Shown one piece after another: positions 1-7,521 of a DNA stretch of 24,162 nt. Each line of letters begins with the position of its first letter. Within the stretch, counting starts at the first letter, position 1. The notes under the pieces were generated by a model that did not search any database, was not told the origin of the DNA, and saw only the letters and a program-made list of their open reading frames with translations. This DNA comes from Planctomycetota bacterium (GTDB lineage Bacteria; Planctomycetota; PUPC01; JACPCR01). The translations under genes and the position numbers were made by a program. The stretch lies in assembly GCA_030740295.1 (NCBI GenBank), contig JASLXP010000505.1:1-24162 (forward strand), given 5' to 3'.

Positions 1-1783
1 CGAATTCGCCAGGCATGAGCGTGGACCACGATCGCATGGTCTGGACCATATGCCCTTTCTCATCGAGAGCCTGGAAGTAAACCGGCGTGCGGGCCGGCAC
101 CTCGAAGCATGCGGATCCGTCTTCGTAGACCTTGGCCGTGCCGAGGACGCTTTTTACGTCCCAACTGCCGTTGCCGATGGAGACAGGCGTACTGACCATG
201 GCCCCGCCGGCCGGGCCGCGGGAACTGTTGCTCCCGATACCTGCTGCGCGAAAATCAAGGGCAACGACGCGAATCTTCTTTACCGATCCCTGCTTGATGC
301 CTTTCAGGCCGGGGCCGTTATACACATCCTGTATGTAGTACGTGCCCGTTTTCTTGCTGTAATCCACGATGCCTGGCCGCGCGTGAGGGCGCTGCCGGGC
401 CGCGAGGGGGACGGGCTGGCTGCACGAGATTTTCGGATCGGAAACCAGAAGCTCCCGTTGGCCATCGATGGTCATGAAATAAATCCCGAATCGCTGACGG
501 TAGCGGCGATTACCACCGCAGTCCGGGCTGTAAGTCACCAGGAAGGAAGTTTCATTCAGCGGGTACGGATACTGGAACTGGTCGCCGTTCTGGCCGTAAG
601 CATCGATGCGCGCAGCCTTGGTTTCGCGCACCGGGGCGATGAGCTGGACCCCGCTGGCTTCCTGCCGGCCTTTGGTTGTATCGATGATGCCAAGCTTGCC
701 CCGCTGGTGGGTGTGGTGGCCGGACATGACGGCGAGGACTTTCTTTGTGCCGGGGATGCCGCGGGCGTGCAGGATGGTGGTGGGGAAATAAGAGTTGTTG
801 CCATAAAACTCCGTCTGTCCGGTACCGTCCGCGTTCATCTGGAAAAGCGGCTGCGGATAAATCTGGCCCCGATCATTGTAATCCCAGCGTGTGTAAATGA
901 CGCGGCCGTCATCCAGAACCGCGGGAAAGTTAGTGTGCACCTGGTCAAAGCCGAGCCGGCGGAGATACCTTCCTTTGCGGTCGGCGGTGTAGAGGTTGCT
1001 GACTTCCGTCCACCAGCAATCGACGGTCTGCACGGACCGGGTTGAGTTGAAGATGATATTGTCGTCCGGCAGGTAAGCGCCTTCGTAGTCGGCAAAACCC
1101 AGCCCGGAAGTCACCTGCTTCACTTCACCGGTCTTTGCTTCCATTTCGTAGAGATGGTAATCATCTTTGCGGTCGGATTTCTTCCAGGCGAAAAGGATGT
1201 GAGTGCCGTCGTAAGAAACGTCCGGGTCACGAATGACGCCGCGCGGGTCATCGATGAGGGTGCGCACCTTGGCTTCGGTGCCGTTGAGCTCCAGCATGCA
1301 GAGCGATGCTCCGGGCCTGAAGTGCCGTTCGGACTGCGCATCGGACTGGCCTTCGGTGTAGGCATAGTGGGAACCGCCGAGGTCGTAATGTTTGGTGAAT
1401 ACGATCTTCTGCCACTTGGCGAGGAGCGGCTGTAGGCGGGCGCTGCGCCGTTTTTCGCAAGCCTTGATGTAGAGCTGGCGCCAGCGGGGATCGCTGCCCG
1501 GCGCTTCGGCGAGAGCCAATTCTTCGACCTCGTCCATCAGGTCTTCGCCGGCCTTCGGCAGTTCCTTCAGAACGCGCTCAATCAGTTGTTTCTCGATTTG
1601 TGCGCCAGTTTTGCTGATGAAACATTGCTTCTTGAAATCTTTGCCGTGGTCTTGGAGCAACCAGTCGTTGACAATGGCCTTTTGCTGTTCGGCATGGGTG
1701 GGGTGGGCCTGCTGAGCAATGGCCGTAAAGATCGGAAGGGAAAAAGCAATGGCCAACAGTAACTGAAGTTTCTTCTCTCTCAT
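1..1783 (-). CDS. Secreted HzsA-related beta-propeller protein, C-terminus cut by window edge
   Basis: Open reading frame of 594 complete codons, translated by hand from the minus strand and running off the left edge. It starts with a signal peptide (MREKKLQLLL, hydrophobic to about residue 22, likely cleavage after AIA). A short helical region follows, then a propeller-like region with repeated motifs such as DPDVSYDGTHILFAW, YLPDDNIIFNSTR and NADGTGQTEFYG. These align closely with the middle of the neighbouring 1581-residue protein (for example PDDRIIFSSTA and NPDGTGQSEYYG). This is the fold of the hydrazine synthase alpha-subunit middle domain. The last visible residues, MRSWSTLMPGEF, match the neighbour's MRSWMTAMPGEV, which lies directly before its first CxxCH, so a heme-binding C-terminus is expected outside the window. 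The start overlaps the upstream stop (ATGA) and has GAGGA six bases upstream. HzsA-like structure is well supported; the substrate is unknown, and no hydrazine synthase beta or gamma gene is seen. Confidence 0.85.
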   Translation of the reverse strand, partial: MREKKLQLLLAIAFSLPIFTAIAQQAHPTHAEQQKAIVNDWLLQDHGKDFKKQCFISKTGAQIEKQLIERVLKELPKAGEDLMDEVEELALAEAPGSDPRWRQLYIKACEKRRSARLQPLLAKWQKIVFTKHYDLGGSHYAYTEGQSDAQSERHFRPGASLCMLELNGTEAKVRTLIDDPRGVIRDPDVSYDGTHILFAWKKSDRKDDYHLYEMEAKTGEVKQVTSGLGFADYEGAYLPDDNIIFNSTRSVQTVDCWWTEVSNLYTADRKGRYLRRLGFDQVHTNFPAVLDDGRVIYTRWDYNDRGQIYPQPLFQMNADGTGQTEFYGNNSYFPTTILHARGIPGTKKVLAVMSGHHTHQRGKLGIIDTTKGRQEASGVQLIAPVRETKAARIDAYGQNGDQFQYPYPLNETSFLVTYSPDCGGNRRYRQRFGIYFMTIDGQRELLVSDPKISCSQPVPLAARQRPHARPGIVDYSKKTGTYYIQDVYNGPGLKGIKQGSVKKIRVVALDFRAAGIGSNSSRGPAGGAMVSTPVSIGNGSWDVKSVLGTAKVYEDGSACFEVPARTPVYFQALDEKGHMVQTMRSWSTLMPGEF

Positions 1784-4700
1784 TTCTTGTCCTCTGAAAT
1801 CTGTGATCCACTGGAAACAACTCTGAAACCGACGTTAAAGACGCGCTGATACGGACGGTAGCTCAATCGGAACGCTGAACGGCAGCGCTTGGGGCGGTCG
1901 CGCCACGATCCGCCGCGGACGACTTTCCCCCCTTTGACTGCGATATCGTTGCCTCGTTCGTTCTCGCGATACGGATAGGATCGATATGCGGAACGGGTCC
2001 ATTCACAGACGTTGCCGTGCATGTCGTGAAGGCCCCAGGCGTTCGGTTTGTAGGTGCCGATGGCTACGGTGACCAGGCCGCGATCGTTGAAGCGAGTGTC
2101 TTTGAGCATCCAGTCGTCGTAGGGGGTGGGATTCCTGAGGGGCTGGTCCACCGTGTAGGGGTTGCTGGCGAACTCTTTGAGTTTGGCATCGGCCATGTTA
2201 GCGAACCCTGAGAAGTCGGCATCTGCATTGCCGAAGGAGAATGGCTCAGCGGAACCGGCACGGCAGGCGTATTCCCATTCGGACTCCGTGGGGAGTGAGA
2301 ACTTCTGGCCGGTTTTTTCCGAGAGCCACTCGCAGAATTCCACGGCCCGCTGCCAGGAGACTCGCACGACGGGTTGGCTCGGGCTGTCGAGGGGATAGCC
2401 GTGGACGCCGAACTGGTAGGTGTTTTTGGATTCGACGTGGCTGTCGTGTTCGGAATCGAAGTGGGCGTACTGTTCATTGGAGACTTCGCATCGTCCCATC
2501 CAGAAGGGCTTGTCTATCTTGACGCGGGCCAGCGGCCTTTCATCGGGATGGCCATTCCGATCACCCATGACGAATTCTCCCGCCGGTATCAGGGTGAGAT
2601 CCATCTTGACTCCTTCGCCGAGGTCGACCGTTTTGCTTGTCGCCTTTGCAGCAGCGGTTTGCCGTTTCTTTGCTTCGGCGGCGTCGAAAGGCCAGGACGG
2701 GCAGGCCACTGCCTTGTATTCTGGCTCGGGAATGGGGGTGGGCATAATGGGCTTTACGGGTTCTGTCTTCGTTTCCGGAACGGTTTCCGGGTCTTCGTCG
2801 ATGCCGGCATACTTCTTTAGTAGCTCCCGACGGCGCTGCCTCTGTTTGCCGGGGTCACGTATGTTTTCACCCCACGTTCCGTGGTAGGGGGCGTTGAGAT
2901 CGATCCAGGTGACAAGGCGACTCCATGCATCCCTGTCGAGCTTCACGTTGTAGTGGCCCTTCGTGAGTAATTGCACGAGCTCGGTCGTGTCCGCGTGGAA
3001 CTCCATCGGGGTCAGCATGTGGTAATCGCTCTCGATGCCGGGCCGGCGAACGTACTTGTGCAGGTTGGCGTAGCCCACGGAGAACTTTCCGCCCCGGCCG
3101 CCGCCGTTGCCCGGGGTCCGCATGGCGAAACTCTTGATCGAAACGTTGCCGCGAAGGTCGAGGATTTCCGCGCTGTCGCTCTGCGGCTTCCCGTTGTGGC
3201 AGGCGAGACAATACTTGTCGATCACCGGTTGCACTTCTCGCGGATAGCTGAAGCCGCGGGTCGGGCCGAGCCACGGCTTGATTTCTGAAGGGGTTTTCGT
3301 GGCTGCGATGGTTTGCTGCGAAGGCACGGTCGAATTCTGGCGCGCATGGCAGCCGACGCAGGAGACCACTTCGCCCGGCATGGCCGTCATCCAACTGCGC
3401 ATGAGCTGGAGGGCCTTGCCATCGCTGTCGAGCGGCTGGAGAGAGATGGGCGTGTTGGCCGGCACCTTGAACATGGCCGAGCCGTCCTCTTCGACGGGCA
3501 CTGTGCCGATGACGCGCTTGATGTCCCACGGGCCGTCCATGCCGACCACGCCGAGCAGGCCGCCCATGCCCTGGTAAGCGAAATGGTAGCTGAACAGGCG
3601 CATCTCTTTCACCGTGCCGCGGGGGATGCCCTTCAACCCGCCCTCATAGACGTCAGCAACGTAGACCGTCGCGTCCTTTCTTCCCGGCCGGTACTTGTCG
3701 GGGATGACGGGGGGCCTTGGGGTCTTACGGAACGGCACGGGTTCGAGCAATGCGTAGCCCGGCTCTTCGTGGAGCAGGAGCATGTTGTCGAACACATCCA
3801 CAAGGTAGATGCCCCAGTGCGAGCGCGGGGTAGGTTTGCAGGAAACGAGATAGTATTTTTCGCTCAGCGGGTACGGATGCAGAAACCGCGGCCAACTGCC
3901 GTTGACGAGCCTGTCACGGATGATCGGCTCGACCTTCTTGCCGTACCCGGGAATCCGCTGCACCACGCCGCTGACCTCATGTCTGCCTTCCGCCGGGTCG
4001 AACACAATCAGCTCGCCCATGCGCCGCACGCCGTGATGCCCGGAGATGACTCCCACCACTTTCGTCGGATGATTCGGGACGGGGCGCGCGTAGAAGATGG
4101 AGTTCGGCCATTGCGAGTTGCTGCCGTAGTATTCGCTCTGCCCGGTGCCGTCCGGGTTCATGCGCATGAGGAGGCGAGTCTGCGAGTGAGGCGTGTCCGT
4201 GTATTCCCAGCGTGCATAGAGCACGCGGCCGTCGTTCAGGACAGCGGGATACCAGTCGTGATCCTGTTCGAAGCAGAGCTGACGAATCTTCGAGCCATCG
4301 CTTTCCATGCGGTAAAGCATGGCAACGTGCGAGCTGCCGAACACGCAGGGGACCCCGGTGAAGCTGGCCGTGCTGGAGAAGATGATACGGTCATCGGGCA
4401 TGTAGCAGGCGTCGTAGTTATCCACGTCGGAGTCTTCGCCGGGCGTTACCTGCCGCAGCCCCGTGCCGTCCGCTTTCATCTCGAATATCTGCCAGCGGTT
4501 GTTCGTGCCGATGGATGAGAAGAGCATCCGGTCCGCATCGAAGTGAAGGTCCACGTCGCCGACATAGACCCTGGCTTTGGGCCGGTAGAGCGACGTAAGC
4601 TTGCCATCGGGCGTGGCGGGGGACAGCACGGTTATTTCATTGTCGAACCCGCTCCTGCCCAGGGAGCAGTTTCCCTGCCAGTTAGCGGGCAGGCCAAGAT

Positions 4701-6525
4701 TGCGCGCGCTCCTCCTGACGAGCAGGAGGCGGTCGAAATCGAGCAGCGGGTTAGCGAGCAGTGCTTCCTCCTGGAGCGCGGTAAACTCCTGGTGCAGTGC
4801 TTCAACCCGGGCGATGGCATGAATCGTCTCCGTGGTTCCGTCGACGATGGCCATGTATTTTTTTTCGATGTCCGACAGACGGGACAGGTATGCCGCGCCG
4901 TTTGGATACTCATTACCGCAGGTGGCTGCAAGGTCACGGATTGCGCGGCCAAGTGCTTCAATGGGCAGGGAACGGACCTTGCCGAGGACCTTGTCGAGGA
5001 CCTTGTCGAGGCGGCGGGAACGATGATAGATGTCCCGGATGCCTTTCAGGGCTTCAACGTCTCCGGCGGCCCCGAGCTTCGCAGCCATAGCCGCAAGAGT
5101 CTTATTACGGTGGCTTGCCGTGACGTAACGCCTGGCAAGCTCCTTCAGATCGCCGGGGTTCCAGTCGTCCGTCCAGATGTTGTCTTCCTTCTCCCACTGC
5201 ATTTGGCGTTTCGATTCAGCGTCTGAGAAATCTCGCGACAGGCGGCCCCAGATGTCGTCCACTTTCACTTCCGCTCTCGGCCGGTCATCCACGTGAAACT
5301 GCACACTTCCGTTTTTGCCCGCGGTTACGTCAATGCCCACCCATGCCTCGAAGGACTCGAACTTCTTAGACAGCTTGAAGCAGAGCTGGCTCGGTGCATG
5401 TGCCCAGAAGCCGGTCTTGAATTGCCGTCCCGCAATGCGCAGCGGGCTTTTAATGTGATTCCTGTTGACCGCCAGTTTCCCAAACCCGACTTTCGAGAAG
5501 GCCGGCTTCAGTGACGCAAGGTCGGTGACTTTGCCGTCTTTGCCAATGAGCTTGGGCTCTCCCCAGATGGCCTGGTCGCTGCTGTACGTGTCTCCGCCCA
5601 CGGTAGCCGTCAGCCAGAGCAGGTCGATATCGGAGACATTCACTTTCACCTGTGCCGGAGCATTGCCTCCCCGGAGCACGGCGCTCGACCAGGATTCGAA
5701 GCCAGGAGTTCCATCGCCGTCCGCCTGGACGCGCATGAACGCTTCCCGTGACACGCGCATCGTTTCCTGCCACGTCCCTTTCTTCACGTAAGCTTTGTGC
5801 ATTGCTGAACGAGCGGCGATTCTTTTCTGATAGACCTGAAATGCGGGTGTAGCAACTACATCCTTCCCGTCTCCGAGCACTTCGAGCTCGATAAAGGAAG
5901 TCCAGCTTGTCGCGGTGCTTTTGCTCTTTCCCGGCGCACCTGCCTTGACGTTATAGGTGCGCCAGAAACGGAACTGCACCCAGTCGGCCTTGCCGGGCGG
6001 GAGGTCACTTCCGTCCGCGGAACGAAACCAACTGTGGAACCCGCCGGAGTTGTTGCCGATGACGGTCTCGCCGGTGGTGAGGTCAGGATCGGCACGGAAG
6101 GTCGGCTTCACGCCGGGATGTTCGGCATTGTTGAAGAACCGAACTTCGTAGTCCTGGTTGACCCGCGCATCTGAGTTATTGGTAAAGACACCGGCCTCTT
6201 TGATGGCTTTCGGCTCGCCAAGGTAAAAGGTGATAATGGCGGGGTGGCCGTCGATACCGATACGCCCTTTGCCGACGCGTATTCCTGCCGACCCGTCGGT
6301 CAACATCCGGAGCGTTCCGTAGGGCAAGCCCCCGGTGTCTGCGACTTTTACGCCGTCCCGCGCCAGCAGGTTTGCCGGGCTCGTGGCCGCAATCCGCTCG
6401 TCGAACTTTGCGAAGTCTGCGTCGCTGTTCCGCCAGCCCTCGGTCATCATGATTACTTCCGCCGAAGCACTCGCGAGGAACAGGCTGAGCAAGAGACTTA
6501 AGGAGAGGGAACAAGTCCTGGTCAT
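1780..6525 (-). CDS. Secreted diheme HzsA-like propeller protein fused to NPCBM and FGE-sulfatase-fold domains
   Basis: A 1581-residue exported protein. Residues 1-22 are a signal peptide (MTRTCSLSLSLLLSLFLASA). Residues about 25-235 look like a discoidin/galactose-binding fold. About 290-425 match an NPCBM carbohydrate-binding module (FKTGFWAHAPSQLCFKL). After a helical stretch, about 640-1000 form an HzsA-type beta-propeller. Two c-type heme motifs follow, CVGCH at 1056-1060 and CLACH at 1106-1110. Residues about 1300-1578 are an FGE-sulfatase (SUMF1-like) fold with MHGNVCEWTR, RGGSWRDRPKRCRSAFR and a terminal GFRVV. The human FGE copper-site cysteine pair appears reduced to one: position 1543 is Asp, with Cys at 1548. 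This argues against formylglycine-generating activity and for a binding or structural role. Likely a periplasmic or surface redox or sensing protein that binds a glycan. It is the first gene of a pair, with ATGA overlap downstream. GAGG lies nine bases upstream of the start. Domain calls are secure; the reaction is unknown. Confidence 0.9.
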   Translation of the reverse strand: MTRTCSLSLSLLLSLFLASASAEVIMMTEGWRNSDADFAKFDERIAATSPANLLARDGVKVADTGGLPYGTLRMLTDGSAGIRVGKGRIGIDGHPAIITFYLGEPKAIKEAGVFTNNSDARVNQDYEVRFFNNAEHPGVKPTFRADPDLTTGETVIGNNSGGFHSWFRSADGSDLPPGKADWVQFRFWRTYNVKAGAPGKSKSTATSWTSFIELEVLGDGKDVVATPAFQVYQKRIAARSAMHKAYVKKGTWQETMRVSREAFMRVQADGDGTPGFESWSSAVLRGGNAPAQVKVNVSDIDLLWLTATVGGDTYSSDQAIWGEPKLIGKDGKVTDLASLKPAFSKVGFGKLAVNRNHIKSPLRIAGRQFKTGFWAHAPSQLCFKLSKKFESFEAWVGIDVTAGKNGSVQFHVDDRPRAEVKVDDIWGRLSRDFSDAESKRQMQWEKEDNIWTDDWNPGDLKELARRYVTASHRNKTLAAMAAKLGAAGDVEALKGIRDIYHRSRRLDKVLDKVLGKVRSLPIEALGRAIRDLAATCGNEYPNGAAYLSRLSDIEKKYMAIVDGTTETIHAIARVEALHQEFTALQEEALLANPLLDFDRLLLVRRSARNLGLPANWQGNCSLGRSGFDNEITVLSPATPDGKLTSLYRPKARVYVGDVDLHFDADRMLFSSIGTNNRWQIFEMKADGTGLRQVTPGEDSDVDNYDACYMPDDRIIFSSTASFTGVPCVFGSSHVAMLYRMESDGSKIRQLCFEQDHDWYPAVLNDGRVLYARWEYTDTPHSQTRLLMRMNPDGTGQSEYYGSNSQWPNSIFYARPVPNHPTKVVGVISGHHGVRRMGELIVFDPAEGRHEVSGVVQRIPGYGKKVEPIIRDRLVNGSWPRFLHPYPLSEKYYLVSCKPTPRSHWGIYLVDVFDNMLLLHEEPGYALLEPVPFRKTPRPPVIPDKYRPGRKDATVYVADVYEGGLKGIPRGTVKEMRLFSYHFAYQGMGGLLGVVGMDGPWDIKRVIGTVPVEEDGSAMFKVPANTPISLQPLDSDGKALQLMRSWMTAMPGEVVSCVGCHARQNSTVPSQQTIAATKTPSEIKPWLGPTRGFSYPREVQPVIDKYCLACHNGKPQSDSAEILDLRGNVSIKSFAMRTPGNGGGRGGKFSVGYANLHKYVRRPGIESDYHMLTPMEFHADTTELVQLLTKGHYNVKLDRDAWSRLVTWIDLNAPYHGTWGENIRDPGKQRQRRRELLKKYAGIDEDPETVPETKTEPVKPIMPTPIPEPEYKAVACPSWPFDAAEAKKRQTAAAKATSKTVDLGEGVKMDLTLIPAGEFVMGDRNGHPDERPLARVKIDKPFWMGRCEVSNEQYAHFDSEHDSHVESKNTYQFGVHGYPLDSPSQPVVRVSWQRAVEFCEWLSEKTGQKFSLPTESEWEYACRAGSAEPFSFGNADADFSGFANMADAKLKEFASNPYTVDQPLRNPTPYDDWMLKDTRFNDRGLVTVAIGTYKPNAWGLHDMHGNVCEWTRSAYRSYPYRENERGNDIAVKGGKVVRGGSWRDRPKRCRSAFRLSYRPYQRVFNVGFRVVSSGSQISEDKK
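1790..1794 (-). promoter_or_regulatory. Ribosome binding site inside the end of the fusion gene
   Basis: On the minus strand GAGGA lies six bases before the ATG at 1783, within the last codons of the upstream gene. With the ATGA overlap at 1780-1783 it fixes the start of the partial HzsA-like gene and suggests translational coupling. Confidence 0.6.
4975..5010 (-). repeat. Three tandem 12-bp units inside the fusion gene
   Basis: On the plus strand GACCTTGYCGAG is repeated three times head to tail; the first copy differs by one base. In frame it encodes residues 506-517, LDKVLDKVLGKV, an amphipathic helical stretch between the NPCBM module and the propeller. Unit length keeps the frame, so copy-number change would only lengthen or shorten the helix. 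Confidence 0.8.
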
Positions 6526-6716
6526 ATTCGGATACCTCGTCAGATTGATTGAAGATCACGAACCAAGCAGAAGCAGGCCGCAAATTTTGCCTGCCCATCG
6601 TTTCAGGTCAGCAGATTTCGCTGGATTCAGAGGGAAGTGGCAGCAACATCGTCTGGAAACTCGTGCATATGCGTGAATCTGTGTTTTCTGGCCAGAGACG
6701 AGACGCCGCTGCTTAA

Positions 6717-6757
6717 GTCCCCGGCAATCCAGCAATTGTGAAACCGTTTCCGGGGAC
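6717..6757. repeat. Perfect 8-bp inverted repeat, 25-base loop
   Basis: GTCCCCGG at 6717-6724 pairs exactly with CCGGGGAC at 6750-6757. It lies mid-spacer between two divergent genes, so it could be an operator or part of a structured leader. Confidence 0.5.
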
Positions 6758-6856
6758 GCTCGTCGCACTGTCGAAAGCTGCGTGGATAACTCGGCCATCA
6801 GAGGCCGGAGGAGCATCCTTTGCACGGTGGCCGAAGTGCTTGCCTGAGATATCGGG

Positions 6857-6891
6857 CGTCGGATGTTCGAATCAGCATCAGGCATCCGACG
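6857..6891. repeat. Perfect 9-bp inverted repeat upstream of the small secreted gene
   Basis: CGTCGGATG at 6857-6865 pairs exactly with CATCCGACG at 6883-6891. It sits 60 bases before the start at 6952, a position suited to an operator or a leader hairpin. The regulator is not known. Confidence 0.5.
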
Positions 6892-6938
6892 ATTCTAATA
6901 ATGGGCGACCGGGATCGCTTGTCTCATTGTCACTTTTG

Positions 6939-6947
6939 AAGGAGGAG
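6939..6947 (+). promoter_or_regulatory. Strong ribosome binding site
   Basis: AAGGAGGAG; its AAGGAGG core ends six bases before the ATG at 6952. It is the strongest Shine-Dalgarno sequence in the window, supports this short reading frame as a real gene and fixes its start. Confidence 0.85.
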
Positions 6948-6951
6948 AGCT

Positions 6952-7365
6952 ATGAGTCGTTTAAGACGAGACCTGAGAATCGAGTTTGCCGGCGTCGGGT
7001 TGGCAATCGTACTGACGGGCGGATTCGCCATGCTCGATAACATGGCCCTGGCTGAAGGCGCGGGAAAGAAGATCGAATCAGGGAAACCGATCCTGTCTCC
7101 GAAGAATCACAAGGCCTGGAAGGAGAAGGGCCGCATTGTGGGCAAGATCAGGCAGTCGCCCGGCTGCGAGGTCGAGGCCCTCGGAGCGGGTGGCGAGGTC
7201 GTCAAGTCTTTCGCGGTAAAGCCGGCAGGAAAGGCATTTGAGCTGGAGTGGCTGAAGCCCGGCGAATACAAGCTCCGGGTAACCGCCAAAGGCTACAAGA
7301 CGCTCGAGCTCGACGGGCTGGAGGTCCGGGCCCGCAACGACCTCCGCATTGATTTGGAGTTTTGA
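6952..7365 (+). CDS. Small secreted protein with carboxypeptidase-regulatory-like (beta-sandwich) domain
   Basis: A 137-residue protein. Residues 1-34 look like a signal peptide: a basic start, the hydrophobic stretch GVGLAIVLTGGFAM, and likely cleavage after MALA at 34. After a linker, residues about 60-137 resemble the carboxypeptidase regulatory-like / PEGA-type sandwich: GRIVGKIRQSPGCEVEAL, then WLKPGEYKLRVTAKGYKTLE, the typical PGxYxLxVxAxGY pattern, then a final strand. Such domains usually bind surface polymers or act as spacers in envelope proteins; no catalytic residues are expected. It stands alone on the plus strand, divergent from the heme fusion gene and convergent with the transglutaminase gene. 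The very strong ribosome binding site suggests high expression. The fold is fairly sure, the function unknown. Confidence 0.85.
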   Translation: MSRLRRDLRIEFAGVGLAIVLTGGFAMLDNMALAEGAGKKIESGKPILSPKNHKAWKEKGRIVGKIRQSPGCEVEALGAGGEVVKSFAVKPAGKAFELEWLKPGEYKLRVTAKGYKTLELDGLEVRARNDLRIDLEF

Positions 7366-7421
7366 GCTTCAGCGTGCAAGGCTCCGCCACATTGCCTTGG
7401 ACGCGGATCCTACATTGCCAA

Positions 7422-7439
7422 TGCAGGCCAGAGCCTGCA
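7422..7439. terminator. Perfect 7-bp hairpin between convergent genes
   Basis: TGCAGGC at 7422-7428 and GCCTGCA at 7433-7439 enclose a four-base loop. It lies 57 bases after the plus-strand stop and 83 bases beyond the convergent gene's stop, as expected for a shared two-way terminator. No T-tract follows on either strand, so it is not a canonical intrinsic terminator. Confidence 0.35.
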
Positions 7440-7521
7440 CCTGAGGCGGATCTTCATTTGAATGAGAATGATAGCGCCAAACAGCCGTTTCCAAGCGTTG
7501 ACCATCCGCCTGAATCCTGAA

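Larger units (their letters stand above)
6526..6951. other. Divergent intergenic region with three inverted repeats
   Basis: This 426-bp spacer separates the leftward HzsA-like unit from the rightward small secreted gene, so promoters for both must lie here; I see no convincing -35/-10 pair. TAATAAT at about 6896 is only a weak candidate -10 for the plus-strand gene. Three perfect inverted repeats are visible: GCAGGC/GCCTGC at 6573-6594, in the leader of the leftward gene; GTCCCCGG/CCGGGGAC at 6717-6757, with a 25-base loop; and CGTCGGATG/CATCCGACG at 6857-6891, with a 17-base loop, about 60 bases before the plus-strand start. A smaller CGGCC/GGCCG hairpin is at 6792-6807. The short reading frames in this span have no recognisable content, and I call none. 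Confidence 0.6.

Noticed and set aside
50..1045. Plus-strand open frame of 331 codons
   Set aside because: It is antisense to the partial HzsA-like gene, whose minus-strand frame continues unbroken and aligns with its neighbour. The plus-strand translation shows no signal, domain or motif.
3313..4518. Plus-strand open frame of 401 codons
   Set aside because: It lies opposite the propeller of the 1581-residue protein. Its low-complexity Arg/His/Ala/Val composition is typical of an antisense shadow in GC-rich DNA.
1..6525. Assignment as hydrazine synthase (anammox)
   Set aside because: Only HzsA-like parts are present. No beta or gamma subunit or other anammox gene is visible, and NPCBM and FGE domains are not part of that enzyme.
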